64,000 nucleotides of DNA from Casuarina equisetifolia (GCA_028551475.1 CM052355.1:17381543-17445542); one strand, 5' to 3'; counted from the stretch's first letter, positions 25,601-39,000 are shown. The notes: generated by a model from the sequence alone, not told the origin. Numbers and translations: made by a program.

Positions 25601-26652
25601 TTTCATCATTTGGGAACAGGATTAACCAACCAACAAAACTGGTTCCAAAAGTGTATGCATACTAGATTCGGCCAACTTCCTAATATCAGAGTATGGAATC
25701 AAGAGGCCCCTCAAAAATTTTGAGAAATTAAAAAAATAAATAAAAAAATAAAAAAATTGTATAAGCCTTTTTGTCATTTTATTATTTCTGACCTCCCAAA
25801 AAATAGTTCTAAACCAGCACCTCTTTACAGTAACATATTTTGTTCATTTTCTTCGTTAAATCAACCACCCACACTTGTGACTACGGGGCGGCTTAAACGT
25901 GAAAGCTATACATGGAACAATTATATGCCACCTAGATGGCGTCCCCCTTTATATTATACGACTTACAATAAATATCAAGAAAGAATAGCACTGAATATTG
26001 CCAGTTAAAAGCAAATATAAACTTGCTTTAGACCAAACTAAAGGAAATATTTAAACTTATTTCAAAAACTGGAAAGAAAAAAACCTCCATACTGTGTATC
26101 ACCAGAGTCCTTAATCTCAATAAGCCCGCCTCCAGACGAATCACCAGCCTTCTTCAAAGTGTCACCCACCATGATTATCCTCGACTTCTCTGCATTACTC
26201 TGCCAACTCAAAAGGCAAAATAACAAAAACCTGTTAAAGCGCGGGTCTCCCGAAAGACTAACCTGATATATGCTAAGATGAATTTGATCATTTGGTTAAG
26301 ATTCTAACGAATAGAGAGACAGGAGTACCCCTCTCTTGAGAGAATGAACGAAGATTTTGCCGTCGACGGAGAGGGCAAATCGGATACCGAGCGGTTTCTC
26401 GAGAGTGACCATGTACTCATTCAGGTTCATCTTTAACGAAGAAGAAGAAGAGCCTCCGGACATTGCAAGAACCATGAAGCCGACGGTCCGGATTCCGCCA
26501 CTGGAACGAAACTTGGGTATGTTGGCACCGAGCAGCCTGAGAGTTCCACTGTGTGATGACGGGGAGCAGAGATTATGGCCCCAGAATGAGGACGATATTC
26601 GAGGAGGAGGAGGATGGAGAGCTCGGCAACCAGGGGCATGCAAGGTGGGCAT
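19639..26652 (-). CDS. LSF1: Phosphoglucan phosphatase-like LSF1 (LIKE SEX FOUR 1), 594 aa
   Basis: Plastid protein needed for normal night-time starch breakdown. In Arabidopsis it behaves mainly as a scaffold binding beta-amylases at the granule. Exons on the complement: 26652-26329, 26199-26093, 24744-24285, 24118-24047, 23754-23633, 23296-23081, 21705-21600, 21422-21310, 20507-20363, 19758-19639. They sum to 1785 nt in phase. Residues 1 to about 60 look like a transit peptide. A PDZ-like region follows (about 75-160: NLNEYMVTLEKPLGIRF, SRIIMVGDTLKKAGD). The DSP-like domain lies near 285-435 with the CX5R loop Cys394-Arg400 (VTCTAGFDRS); Thr replaces the usual His before Cys. The CBM48 glycogen-binding domain is about 458-530 (FVWHGQEGEDVNLVGDFTGNW, YYYKYIVNGQWRHS), and the tail ends SVCPIRLAPK. 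Arabidopsis LSF1 has 591 residues. I chose Met at 26652; the frame is open to 26844, but the extension falls over G-box promoter motifs. Confidence 0.94.
20134..20230 (+). repeat. tRNA-like SINE fragment with nested inverted repeats (LSF1 intron 9)
   Basis: The stretch reads like the 5' end of a tRNA-derived SINE: an A-box-like TAGCTCAGGAGTG, a weak B-box-like AAGTTCAGCACTCC about 35 bases on, and an A-rich end (AAAAAAGAAAAAAG). It holds two nested perfect stems: GGAGTGC (20151) with GCACTCC (20194), and CTTGAGA (20168) with TCTCAAG (20183). The match to the tRNA promoter boxes is imperfect, so it is not called as a tRNA gene. Confidence 0.4.
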
Positions 26653-28477
26653 TTTGGGGAGGATCAATCCGTCGGTCCGAGCTCCAGTGCAAGTTGGGAA
26701 GGGAGAAGATCGAGCAGCTTCTTCAGAGAGAGTGAGGAAGCGAAGCCACAGAGTCGGGGTAAGAAACTGAAGGTCCACGTGGATAGGCTGACACGTGGAA
26801 AGGTTCTCTGAGGGCAGAGGAGGAGAAGAGCAAGCCAATTTCATCCAATGACGTGGTGACTATCTATTGGTTGTCATAAGCGACAGTAGATTGGAGGAAA
26901 GCTGCAGCTAGCGGAGGAGTAAAAATCTTTCCGGCGGATCTTTTTGTCGGTGCTCCGATACATCTCCATTCTTAATCTTATTCAACGGTGATCACGACGA
27001 GACAAATTCTATATTATTTTAGACTTGCAATCTAGAAGCAAGGCTTTTTGAACATGTTGCAGAGTCGTCAAAGCTTCTTTGAATGCATGATCCCCATTTC
27101 TCGGATCCAAAAATATGTCGTACGTCATGTGCATAGACAATACTAAGCCCTGAAGTAATTCCAATTTTTAATTCAAACCTGTGGGCCGAGCTGAACCCAA
27201 GAAAGCCCGGTTCTATAGCACGTGTTGATTAGTCATTGAGGCAGCGTCAACGAGGTTTTGAACCTAGTGACCGTATTGCCCCATCCACTGGTCATGATTT
27301 CGAAGGGTCTATTTCTTGGATCCAGGAAAACAGGACCATACTCGCATTTTCGACCGAGCCTTGGTTGTTCCGCCACATAGCTGTCTCTTGTCACCTCAAT
27401 AGCCACAGCCCTACGCCAGATGTGAAACTCGATGTTGTCCCTCTACGAACAAAAAGGAGTTGTCCCTTTTCCTTTTGAGTAAAGGGAACTAGACTGCTGT
27501 AGAGGAGTTGTCCATCTTCTTTCCAAGTCAACGTGGCTGATTTCTCCCTTTCACACAGCCAAGTTAAAGCCATTCGTTGTAGAAAGACAGTCACATAACT
27601 TTCCTAGTGCGTTCGTGGCTACTTTCCTTGACAGCCGTATTAAATGGGGATTAAGAACGCCGCTGTTTTCTTTCTTCCTCTCGCTTTCCCCAATCTAACA
27701 ACAATTTCTTTTCGCATTCAGTGACTTTCGTTGAAATGAGAGGCTATCCCACCAATCCTAAACCGCGGAGTGCAATGATTATATCCAATTTCCCAATTTT
27801 GCTGGCTGCTCAGAGAGCCACCAGAGGTTCTGATTCAAAGATTAGGAAGCCATTAAGTTATTTTTAACATTGATTTTATGTTCGTATGTGTGGACAGAAA
27901 GAAAGGATGTGAAAGCACGACTTCAACTAGCATGAATCTGGCACAGGTTTCTGGTCAGAACTCACCCAAGTTTATTAACTGCTGCACCTTTTTTTCTTTT
28001 TTTCTTTGCGGATATGAAATAAAATAAGCTTCGCCGTCTTAATCTCCATAGACGAATGACTGATTCAAAAAATGAAAATATCATATTGCAGAAGCAAAGG
28101 ACCACGTTCCATTGAGTCCCATTCGGAGGGAGAAAGAAGCTCAAAAAGGTCCTGCTTGCAGATATAAACCTCCGTCTCTGTAAATTTCATATATTTACAT
28201 GGGTGATAAATTAAATGATGATGTGATGTTCACACTGTAGATCATAATTCTCTTAACACTTGGTAAACACCAGATTAATGTACAGGATAAGGATGAAATT
28301 ACGTTTCCAAAGCTTTTCTCCCTTGCCTTTTCTGGGAAAAAACCAAGCCAAACACACTTTCTATACTACATTAACAGACGCAAATTATGGCTTAATGACC
28401 TCCGAGTAATTAAAAAAGAAAAAAGAAAAGAAAAAAAGAAAGTGGATCAACCAAAACTGAACATGATCTGAGAAACC
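26653..28477. other. Intergenic: LSF1 promoter and 3' flank of the DUF1645 gene
   Basis: Apart from the paired G-boxes, I see no gene. The 80-residue frame at 27236-27478 has no recognisable features. GGTTTTGAACC near 27255 could be the B-box of a SINE on the - strand, but no A-box is visible. The stretch from about 28140 to 28477 is likely 3' UTR of the DUF1645 gene. Confidence 0.5.
26774..26799. promoter_or_regulatory. Paired G-box (CACGTG) motifs upstream of LSF1
   Basis: Two perfect CACGTG palindromes (26776-26781 and 26792-26797), 16 bases apart, sit 120-150 bases before the LSF1 start codon, within CCACGTGG and ACACGTGG contexts. Such boxes bind plant bZIP and bHLH factors (ABA, light and clock responses). 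Starch-degradation genes in this pathway are known to be diurnally regulated, so the placement is plausible, but binding is inferred only. Confidence 0.5.
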
Positions 28478-29284
28478 TCAGAAAGGCGGCATGGTCTTGC
28501 CCAGCGCACCAACGTTGGCCCAGAACCCGACCAGGTCCTGCCTGTATGGCAAGTATGTCCGCCTCTTGTCCCCCTCCTTCACCGCTCTGTTCCTCGCGTA
28601 GAACGCCTCGTGCGCCGACGAGACCGTTTTCTCCTTCTTTTCCTTTGAACGCGGCTCATCTCGATGAGCTTTCTCGGGTCTGATCTCCTCCTTCTTGGGT
28701 GTCAAGAACACGAATGAATCCTTGCCCTCACTTTTGCTCCTCCTAAGCAAGTTCAGGATCCTCCAGCGCCTTGAGCCCGAGGATGACGATGAGGATCCTG
28801 TGGTTTTAGTTCCGGTGGAATTGCTCTTCTTGCATCGGCTGGGGCCACCTTTAGCTGAGTTGCTATTATTTGGGGTCCAGACACAATACGTTCCCGGCGG
28901 AACACCCTCCAGACCATCGTCCACCTCCTCTTCCTCGTCCTCCGACGTCGTAGGATCCCGTTCCTCCAGGAAAAGCTGCTTCAACGGAATCCGCAGAGTC
29001 TGTTCATCGTGATCAACGTCGGCTTGCGCTTGATTTTTACTTAACAGGTCACGATTGAAAACCGGAAAAACCGGGCCGATCTGGCCGTCGACCACGACCA
29101 CATCGGCGGTGTCTCTAGAAACCGAAACGAACTCGAAGTCGTCGTCAGGACCATCATCGCCATCAAGAAGTCGTCTTTCTTGCCTAAGCTCGCTGGTAAC
29201 TTCAGCAGCTACGTCGGCAAGCCTGTTGGAAGAGTAGCTGTTGAAGCTGGGACAGAACAATAAATCGGAACTCTCTTCTTGCAT
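28478..29284 (-). CDS. DUF1645 family protein, intronless, 268 aa
   Basis: A single open frame from ATG (29284) to stop. Visible marks of the plant DUF1645 family are an acidic FEFVSVS segment followed by GQIGPVFPVFNRDLL (about residues 50-80), a GTYCVW motif near 132, a Ser-rich linker, then RRWRILNLLRRSKSEGKDSF and FVFLTPKK near 170-200. The C-terminus is basic and ends YLPYRQDLVGFWANVGALG. Low-complexity blocks (DEEEEVDD, SSSSSSGS) suggest a largely disordered protein. The RRSKSEGK motif is typical of nuclear or calmodulin-linked short plant proteins, but no biochemical activity is established for the family. The length is within the family's range, and no truncation is seen. The first Met is used because no earlier one is in frame. 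Confidence 0.88.
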   Translation of the reverse strand: MQEESSDLLFCPSFNSYSSNRLADVAAEVTSELRQERRLLDGDDGPDDDFEFVSVSRDTADVVVVDGQIGPVFPVFNRDLLSKNQAQADVDHDEQTLRIPLKQLFLEERDPTTSEDEEEEVDDGLEGVPPGTYCVWTPNNSNSAKGGPSRCKKSNSTGTKTTGSSSSSSGSRRWRILNLLRRSKSEGKDSFVFLTPKKEEIRPEKAHRDEPRSKEKKEKTVSSAHEAFYARNRAVKEGDKRRTYLPYRQDLVGFWANVGALGKTMPPF

Positions 29285-29431
29285 TTGTAAGCCTGCGAAA
29301 CTCGTCTTCCTCTTCCCCTTCCTGTTGTGCTCCTCGCGGCTGTGACAGTGTGACGGTTAGGTTCCTTTGTTTACGGTTTTAGATGGAAGGGTATTAATTA
29401 AGAGGGTGTGTTATGCATACTCTATGTATGC

Positions 29432-29445
29432 ATATATATATACAT
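29432..29445 (-). promoter_or_regulatory. Possible TATA box of the DUF1645 gene
   Basis: ATATATATAT lies about 150 bases upstream of the start codon on the gene's strand, flanked by ATGCATAC/GTATGCAT repeats. The position allows a leader of roughly 110-120 bases. An AT-dinucleotide run can also occur by chance. Confidence 0.35.
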
Positions 29446-32400
29446 ACTATAAGGTAGGTGCGGGTGGGCTAGCGAGTAATTAAGGAGGTTAAGAAAAGCC
29501 AACTAGGTGGTGGCGCGTGAACCTAGAAGATCAGGAGCTAGACAATTATATAATGGTTGACAATTTCCCTTCTTCTCACTTACTTCCTTCTCACGTAAAA
29601 CGCGCTGTGTCCCCACTAGTCTAAGGACGGCCCTAAAAATCTCCCGAAATGCAAAGGAGAAAAAAATAAATAAATAAATAGAAAATTTGTGGAAGAGCAA
29701 GAGTCGAGGAGACTGATCATTGTGGATCGCTCTAAGGACGTGACCTACAGCCGGTACCTCACGGCGTACGTGTTAGTAGTGTGTTATATGATTTTTAAAA
29801 GAGAATTTAAATAATTACACCTCCTTGTTTATTTTTTTGATAAAGATTTTATTATAGTTTTTAACTTTTAAAAGCTTGTGTAAAATCATACTTTATCTTT
29901 TACCTCGTTCATTGGTCGTTGGGTATACCCGGTACAAATAGTTGTAGCGTGTTGAACTGCAGTAACTCGACCCCTGGATGCGCGGGGAAGACAAAGCACC
30001 GTGCCTCCACCAACTCCGTGCCGATGATGTCTTGTCATCAGTCACGTCATTATGCAAGTCGCTTTACTAGGCCTTGTAAATGATTTTTGACCCAAAGGGC
30101 CATTTTGCATTTATCCCAGAGAAAGCGATCCAAAACCAACCCTTCAATTCATTTTAATTTACGTTATTTATGCATTTGAGACCCACGTAAGTATTTGGGT
30201 TAATTGATCAAAAATCATTAAATAGCCTCATTTGAAGGTGAAGTGTATTTGTCAAATTACATCGGACGGTCGAGGGTTAATCTTCGAGAACATGGAATCT
30301 TCAGATAGAAGTCAACATCCGCCTTTCCGCCAAGAGGGTTGCACAGGATTAGATCAAGCACGGTTTTCCGACAGTCTGAAAAGGGTAAGAGTTTCTTCCG
30401 TCCCAAACAGATCGAAACAAAAAGAAAAAGAAGGATTCTGCTATTCTGAATCGACAAGGACAGCCAAACCGCGGACTATCTAGAAAACGAATCGGTTCAT
30501 GAGAATTACAAGCAGCCCGGACTCGACTTGAATGGAACTACTATAAAAATCCTTATTCTCCAAGCAAAGAAAGCTGGTCATGTTCCCCGCAGACCAAGTC
30601 CTTAAAGCGCAAGAAGCTGTATTTTGAATCGATAATTATAAAAAGAGTATCCATTAAATAATGAAGGCATTATCTGAGTGTGATTGAGAACGAGGGAAAT
30701 ACGCTCCGACTTCTTTTTGTTTTTAGGAATAAACTACCGGGTCGCTGTCCACTCAATGCATCGCATACATCACTGCTGACAAATTTGCATAATCTTTGTA
30801 CAATGAATTGTGTAAAAGGTGCTATTTTTTAATTGGAGAACTAATATCTTCACTTATTTGTTTTTTTTATTATTATTATAAATTTTTTGTGAGAGGGATG
30901 CTTTAGATATCATTCGTTAAAAAGAATTTAATTTCAAGTGACACCTGTAAGACGAGTTCCCTGCACAATTTTTTACTTCTTTTTTTCAGAAAATGGAGCC
31001 ATTTAATTGTTGGAGATGACCGAAAAAAAAAGTGATTTAAAGTAATCATTTGTAGGTATACTGAAAGAGAAGTTTTTCTATAATTTGTGTTCGGGATCTA
31101 TTGAATCATTTAAAAAAAAAAAAAAACATATACATGCAACTTGTACCCGGGTGTCATGTATGAGATTAAAAGGTCTCAATCCCACCAACTTACTACAGTT
31201 GATCAACGATCAATTGAATCATGAATGGTCATATAAGTTATTTTTAAAAAAAATTGCAGGAAATACATTGTCTTCGAGTTCACACGTGGGTGTGAACTGT
31301 AAAGAGTTGACAATTATGGTATTGATCCAAACATAAGCTGGGTTCGAGGGCTAGTTTTTCTCCGGCCTCAAGACTACTGGAGCTTTGAAAAGCCCCTATG
31401 GAAGTAAGAAACAACAACAACCTACGAGGGAATGACATAGACATCAAACTCGTTGACCATCTAGACCTCAAAATGTTCAAAAATGTAGCTGAAGTACAAA
31501 GGACGCTGGAATCCCTTTTCGACTCTGTTGAACGCCAAGATATAGTGATTACGTCGGAAATGGTTATTTTGGGTAACTAATGGAAACCTCAGTGTCTTGT
31601 ATCCTTCATAGGTCTATCGATTTGTCTAAAATCTAAATAAGTGCAACATCTCCTCAAGCCTGCACGGAAAGGCTAATGATATGTATCGTCCACAGGAAAG
31701 TTCAAAGACCAGCCGGCCGTGGAATTTTTCATATGCTTTGATCCTAGTACGAAATGCTAATGGTATGGTGCAGTTGGGACACTAGATGCGACGACACCAG
31801 AATAAAGGTTGTCAAAGCAATTGCAAGGTGTCAGAATCTTCCCAGTCTTGTTCTGAAAAAAGACACAAGCTTATGGAAAAGCTCCTCCGGGAAATGTCTG
31901 CTGATTGGCCAAAGTTTCCTGACTTTCAAGCTTGGAGGTGGCCGATGAAGTGGGGGATTACCAACCAAGAGGGCTTCATTTTTCATGCTTTTGACTGTCA
32001 CAGATTCTGCATTTTGACACGGATAAACAGCCGCCCTTAGCTGCGTATTTTGGCCTTTCATATAAAAAAGGTTCTTTTTTTCCCTCAACAGAGTAGAGCC
32101 ACGTATATAAAGTAGGACGGATCAGAAGCTCGTTAAGCCGTCTTTCTGGAAGGAAGCCAGAAGGACAAGAGAAAGTACTCGGACTTTTGCTTTGACGTGG
32201 ACGCTAAATTAGGATCTCTAATCTCATGCGAATTTCATTTGGACACCGAATCCCAGTAAAGTTACAAGCTTTTACCTCCCATATAGCTCCATAGGACCAT
32301 ATCTTGCTTAATGTACTATATATTTCAAATTAATTGGTAGCTAGGATATTGGGAGAAAAAGCAACCAATATGTCACGGTTTAGACTATTTCAGAAGAAAA

Positions 32401-33046
32401 GTGAAAAAACTTGACCATAAAATTCTCTTATTAGGTTAACTCTATCAGTTGAAATTCAAGTATGTAACAAGATGTATTAGAACCAACTTACAACCTAATA
32501 TGGTGGCAAGCACCTTAAGCCTAGAAGAGGCTGAGAGGGCCTGACCCAATGGCCAATGTCCCGAACCCAACATACCAAGCTAGAACAAGTTGACAAAAAG
32601 GTTCCACCCATATCAAGGGAAGTGGATTTGAATAGAATAAAAAATCACAATTTAAGCTTTGAAAAAAAAAAATGGAAGATCTTGACTATATAAGAAAGCT
32701 TAACTACTATTCTCAACTCTTTTTACCGAACTAACATTTGAGGTTGAAACTTAGGCCATGACGATTAGGTAGTTTAAAAGAATGAGATCCTTTTGATGTA
32801 CTTTCGGAGTGTAGAATGATAAAATAGGTGCTCACATCGAATATTTCCTCATTTGGGATGCTGGAAAGACGTTCCTTTGAAAGTTTTGTCACCACGAAAG
32901 ACCGGTCTTTCCTACATACTCATTCACAAATTTATGCTTCAGGTACAACCTTAACAAATATTTACAAACACCAAATATTCCCACCTTTTTAATCTCTCCT
33001 AACATGATGTTTGTCCTTGACTTGCCTGGACAATTAAGGATAATCC
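29446..33046. other. Intergenic between the DUF1645 gene and the ALA flippase 3' end
   Basis: About 3.6 kb without a supported gene. Short frames at 30232-30483, 31085-31336, 31398-31580 and 31786-32040 show no family signature, no consistent exon partners and mixed frames. The sequence is AT-rich and has homopolymer A and T runs. The end nearest 33046 should be ALA 3' UTR. Unrecognised old transposon debris is likely. Confidence 0.5.
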
Positions 33047-36000
33047 TCAGTGTCCATCGCTTTCTCGCATTTCTATTTGAATCGAGTCATGGTACATTGG
33101 CATAAACCGCAGTCGGAAAGCTCTATAACAAAAGTAAGGCAACAAACTGCAAATGACAACAAAAGGGGTGACCAACCAAAAGAGAGAACTCGGAGCACAA
33201 GCTTCCAGCAGAACCCGATATGCCGTTGTTGATACAGTCGGAGGGAGAGAACCATAAACAAGTAAGAAGATATACCACAAGGCGATGCTTCCCCAGATAA
33301 ATAGATGCTGGATCCAAGTGAAGTAATTGATGGAGAGTGCCATTTGGCAGTTCACAGCCCACACGATACAAGTGTACATTGTGACCCCGAGGACCTGATA
33401 GTCGACAACTTGCCCATCACTTCGGAAAGCCTGGTTAGTCATTGTCTTTGTTGTGAGGAAGAAGATAATTATGGAGCTTATAACTCCATTAAACATCCAA
33501 CCAAGAATGCGATGCCAGTTGAAGAGAACGTTCTCTACTCCCTCGCGATATAAAGCGGGATACTGTAAACAGAGTAAGCATGACAAACAAAGGGCTATTC
33601 AGGTTTCTATATATAAAACTTCATGGATGGTATAGAAATCCAAGAAGATCAATTCACGTCATGCTACGATTTTAGCTTCCTCTAAAATTAAGCAAATGAC
33701 CGTATTTGATATTGAGGATAATTTGTGATGTGAACGCCAGCTTAGTTTACCTATTCCAGAAACTGAAAAGAAAGATAGGAAAAGCAGGGGCCAGGAAGCA
33801 TAATGCAAAAAGAGTATTGGAAATGCAGATAGAATCAAACTTGCAGATGAATAACCAATCCCACAGAAACTTGTCGGGAACAATGTCAAATTGTGCTGCA
33901 CAAGCACTACTCATGGGAAGCTATATGAAGAACCTAAATGCATACGAACTCAGAAAATGATTATAAGTCAGTACCTTGAGACAAAGGCGTGCAGGAACAT
34001 CCTGGTCGAAAACACCAAGAGCAATTACAGGAAGCGAGGTGAAGAAGACATTGTAAAATGACATGTACCAGTCATTATATGCAGTTTGACCCGAGAAAGA
34101 AGCATGAGCCTCAAACCAAAATAGAGTAAACCCAAATGTTATGTTCTTGTAAAAGAAGTAACATATCTGCATCAATTGAAAAGAATGATAAGCAAAGATG
34201 GGCATTTGTTGTTCATCACCCATTTAAAATGCCAAAAAACAACATATTAGCAAGGTAAATCCCTTCACGAGGAAACTGAAGAGCATAAAATTAATCAGCA
34301 GCTAAGACACCGAAAACAATGTTTGGGAGAAAAGGAACAATAGACTAACTTCTCAATTCCTGTCCTCAATTTTTGTCCATGATGGAGAAACTTTACATCA
34401 AAGAAAAGTTAACGAAGGAAACATTGACTACAAGGATAATGGAATAGTGATTTTTCTTCCTAGACTTCTTCTAATAGAGCATTTCCCCACCTTTCTTCTT
34501 ATTTTCTTTGTTTTTTTTTTTGGAAATCTTAGAAGCAATAGATGGGCATGAATTTTACCATCATTGATATTCGCCTGTAACACCAATGGCCATGTACCAG
34601 CAACAGACGTTCTAGAAAACGGAATTGAGCTATTGAAAAGTCACTCGCCATCGCTGCCTGCAGTCAGAAATATTTCTAATATAAGAAGTAGAACCTGTAA
34701 CTTAATTTTTGAGACCCTTAAAAGCGATATGCCTGAACAAAATCTCTAGAACTGGTATGTAACTAGATTACAAAGGACAATTGTCTAGTTATATGACAAC
34801 ATGATCCGGGAGAAGATAACTTTGGTAATAGTTTAATCGTCAGTGAAGTAAATGAAAGAGAAGAAAAGGAATTTTGCTAATCAGAAATTCTTTTCACACG
34901 CTCCTATAAAGTTATCCTTTAATTGATATTCATTTTCACCAGCTGCAGATCAAATATAAATCACTCATCACTAAGAAATGGCAATAAAAGTATAAAACTC
35001 CAACGTACAATCACTTCAATCAAATTTGGATGACTTAGATTTATAACCGAAAAAGTGAATGAAAAAAATCAGATGCAAAAGTAATACAGATATTTCAACT
35101 CTGTAAAAAGTGACGATGTACAATCTCTATAACTAAAAGAAAAAAGAGACAAATTATAAAAAACCTGCATCCCTTCGACGCCACTAATGCCAACTCCAAT
35201 GTCAGCCTCTTGAATCATGCCAACATCATTTGCCCCATCGCCAATGGAAAGAGTTATCTTCCGTGTTTGCAATTTTACCAATCTTGTGACCTGCATATCT
35301 TCTAGACTTATCAGATTATTCAGATGTCATTGAAAATGGTAACTAGAAAATCCAGCTAAACTACATGAAGGACAGAAGTTGGTTGAATTATAGCACTTAC
35401 GAGAGCTTTCTGCTTGGGTGAAGAGCGGCAGCATACGACAGTAGAGCATAGAATTGCAAGTTCAAAAAACGGCTTCTCCAAGTTCTTTTTCAGAGAATAA
35501 TCCAAGGACCTCCCGTCAATTATTAGGCCAAATGAGTGAGCATTTCCTTCAGCTGAATTAGAACTTTTTTGGGCAGACTTTACCCGATCTATTCCTTCTC
35601 TGATTTGCTTCTTTATGCTTTCAGTCGAAGCCTATAACAGTCAGCATTTAAGACTCCAAAAAAAGAAAAAAGAAAAAAAGGGAAAAAATCTGATACCTTT
35701 TCAATCTCATCCTCTTGTCCTCCTCGTCCCAAGGCAACAGTATCTAGTGAATCAAGAGTGATCACAATTTGTTCCATATCTTGTGTAAGTAAACTACAAG
35801 TATACCTACACAATCAGAGAAGTTATAATATGTAATTTTCAGAAAAATACATATCAATACATGTATCTGTAGTTAATATTTTCTAGAAAAAGATTTTCTA
35901 TATTTGCTGTAGTTTACATTACCCAACATTAATAGCTGTTTCCATTTTGTCACCAGTTAACACCCATATGTTAATTCCGGCACGGTGAAGCTTCTCGATG

Positions 36001-39000
36001 CATTCAGAAACCTGAGCATCAAACAATGCTGTGAGAATGCCACAATCATAAAACAATGAAATCAGTTTCCAAGACTACAATGAACTATCTGGTTATGTCT
36101 CCATGACTGTCAACTTCCGCACTTCGGAGTGAGACTATATTGACATAACCAGACTATATAAAAGGTTAATTAATGAAACTTTAAATTTTCAATACTGACT
36201 CCTTCTTGTAGTTTGTCTTCAATGGCTGTAGCACCAAGAAGAATTAAATCCCTTTCAATCTCTTCAGCAACTTTATCCACCAACATATCACGGTCTTCTG
36301 TGTTAGACGTTTTCGCTTCTTGAAATTTTTTCTCCCATGACTCATAAGCTCCTTCATCAAGCTCACGATACGCAACAACCAAGATACGTAGTCCGGCTTC
36401 TGCATACTTTTTAATGTGATCCTTGGTTTGAGACTCAAAACTCCGTCCCTCGTCTGCAAGTCTTCTAAGAATTACACTGAAATAAATGAAAAAAATAAAT
36501 GGAAACCTTGATATCCATTGGCTCAACTAGTAACGCCATTTAACAAATGACAAAGCACCAGGATTCTAACCTGTCCGCCCCCTTGCAAAGAAGGAACAAC
36601 CGTTTTTCCTCATCTCTTACAATTACAGACATTCTTTTGCGAGTACTACTAAATTCTAAGACTTGAAGGAGCTTGTATGTTCTGGGATTCAGAAACCAAG
36701 TCACGTGAAGCTTGAGAAACAGTAAATGAACAGAAGCATAAGAAAAAAAAAAAAGAGTATACAGGGATGACAGAAATTAAAAATTGGATCTAGATGAAGC
36801 AACCAAATATGTAACATACACAAAAAATATCCTGTTTTTTAGTTTTTCAGAAAATGAAAACAGCAAAAGGAATGCCATTAAAACAAAATCAATTCAAATA
36901 CAGGAAAATAAGTATGTGCATGATAAAAGACATTGATTCCTCCCAAGCCATAGGCTTCCCCTCACTCTCCCCACAACATTTTCAGAAACTTGAAAACACA
37001 ATTTGCGTATATTGAACTCTTCTACTATTTTCTTGCCTCTCCCTCGGCTTATTATCCCAGGAACTTCAAGAAAACTAAATCTCCTACAGAAAATTGAGCA
37101 CAAAGTACCAGTTCCACAAGTTTTATTCCTGATAATAAGGCTAGAGAAAATGTTTTAGAGTAAAAATAAAATTTTTCTAACCTTAAGAAAGACCAAATTA
37201 GAAAGCGCAAATTAGGCTGATTGTGCCTGTGGACATTACGTATACCATGAAATCCAATTATACTGCAAATGCCAGTTTTTGAAAAGCAGAGAAAGATAGC
37301 AATATTAGAGAAGCATCCAGACCACGATTGTTTAAAACAAAGGTGAAAAATCATGTATCAAAACAGGCAACAGCGTGATTCAAAAATGACAAATGGACAT
37401 GAGAAGGCATGGTGATAACTGCCCTTAACACAAGTGGAAATTTGTAAAACATGAATGTCGCATTTGCAGCTCACCTTGCAACTTTTTTGCCAGTTTCACA
37501 AGTTAACTCATGCAAACAGATGCTTGTTTGCGTCCTTTCCAAAAACTCAAATCCAACTTCCTTCGCAGCTATTACCAAGGCTGCTTCATCCTGTGATTCA
37601 GCTTCATATGAAGTTTCCCCCCTTTCATCTTTCACTGGAATAACAGTGTGGCACATTGCCAAGACGTAAAAGAATTTCTGAATGATTTCTTTATGAGGTT
37701 CATAAATCCAATGGCAATCCATGATGCGTTCATCTCTAAAGTTGAAATGCGTTATTAACTTGCCAGAGTCAGCCTCACCGCCACGACCCTGTGCATCAGA
37801 TGACGTATCACCACCTTCAGGCAGTCTCTTCTCTCTTCTCCTCGCCAGTGTTCTTTCCACTTCTGTCATACCACGGCCATAAGCAGTGCCTCCTATTGAG
37901 CACTTAACAAATTCCATGGAATTACATGTCAAAGTTCCTGTTTTGTCAGACAGTACTGTATGTACCTGACCCAGTTCCTCATTCAGATTAGAAGTGCGAG
38001 CATGTGCTGGCCTTCCTGTTTCTTCATAACACATATCCGGATCTTGGTTAATGAAAATAATCTGTAAGACTTTCACAATCTCTATGGATATGTATAAAGA
38101 TATCGGTATCAAGTACCCATACAACATAAGTGCTGTTAAGAAATGAAAAAATGCAGAAAGTAACGCTCTTTTGGGGTCATAAAACACAGTTGTATCATCT
38201 GGACGAAGATACCACCTTCTATACCTCCCACCACCAATATCTCTTTTGGTTTCAATTCCAAAAAACAATGATCCAACAAAAGCTATCAATACCAGGGTAC
38301 TGAAAAGCAGGTAGATTATCTTATCCATTTTCTTCTCAATTTTACTTCTCTTGGAAGGTGGACGCATAACATTCTTCATCACTTTTGTGTCATATCCCGT
38401 AAAAACTACAACACCATAGATATATTCAGTGTTCTTAAGCTTTGAGTCTCTTAAAAGCATTTGTTTTAAGGAAAGTGGGTATTCTTTGCCTTCATAGTAC
38501 AAAGTTCCAACAAATGAATATAACTTCTCATTAGGGTCCTCACACTTGATCAGTGCCCTAAATTTCTGGAGGGATGTCTCAACTTGAAGATGGGATGTCA
38601 CCTCCAAGGGTTGCTTCAGCTTTAAATTAGTCTCTCCATCAAGGTTCATAGTCTCAACATAACAAATCCCACCCAGGTTGCTTGAAGAAAGCAGAATTAA
38701 ATCAGCAGGGAAGTATTCATCCTTGCACACCTTTATGAGATCACCAACTCGAACGTTCTTCCACTTTTTCTCTATGAATGTACAATCTCGATCATACACT
38801 TGTACCTTTCGATTGTTTGCCTCAACACTCTGAAACCATTTCAGCATTCAGCTAGGAAACAATACGAAAACAAATGATAGTAATAATAACATTAGGAGTA
38901 AAAATGAAAATATTATGGTGTAAGCATACATGAATGAATGCCATCAGAATGAAGATTGCACAGAGTTACGAAATATCAGAATGCACGTAAACACTACAAG

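Noticed and set aside
26357..26770. 137-residue open frame on the + strand
   Set aside because: It is antisense to LSF1 exon 1 and its promoter, with no recognisable domain and skewed Arg/Glu content typical of a shadow frame.
28695..29012. 105-residue + strand frame with Ser and Leu runs
   Set aside because: It is antisense to the DUF1645 gene. The Ser and Leu runs mirror the acidic and Ser-rich stretches of the real protein.
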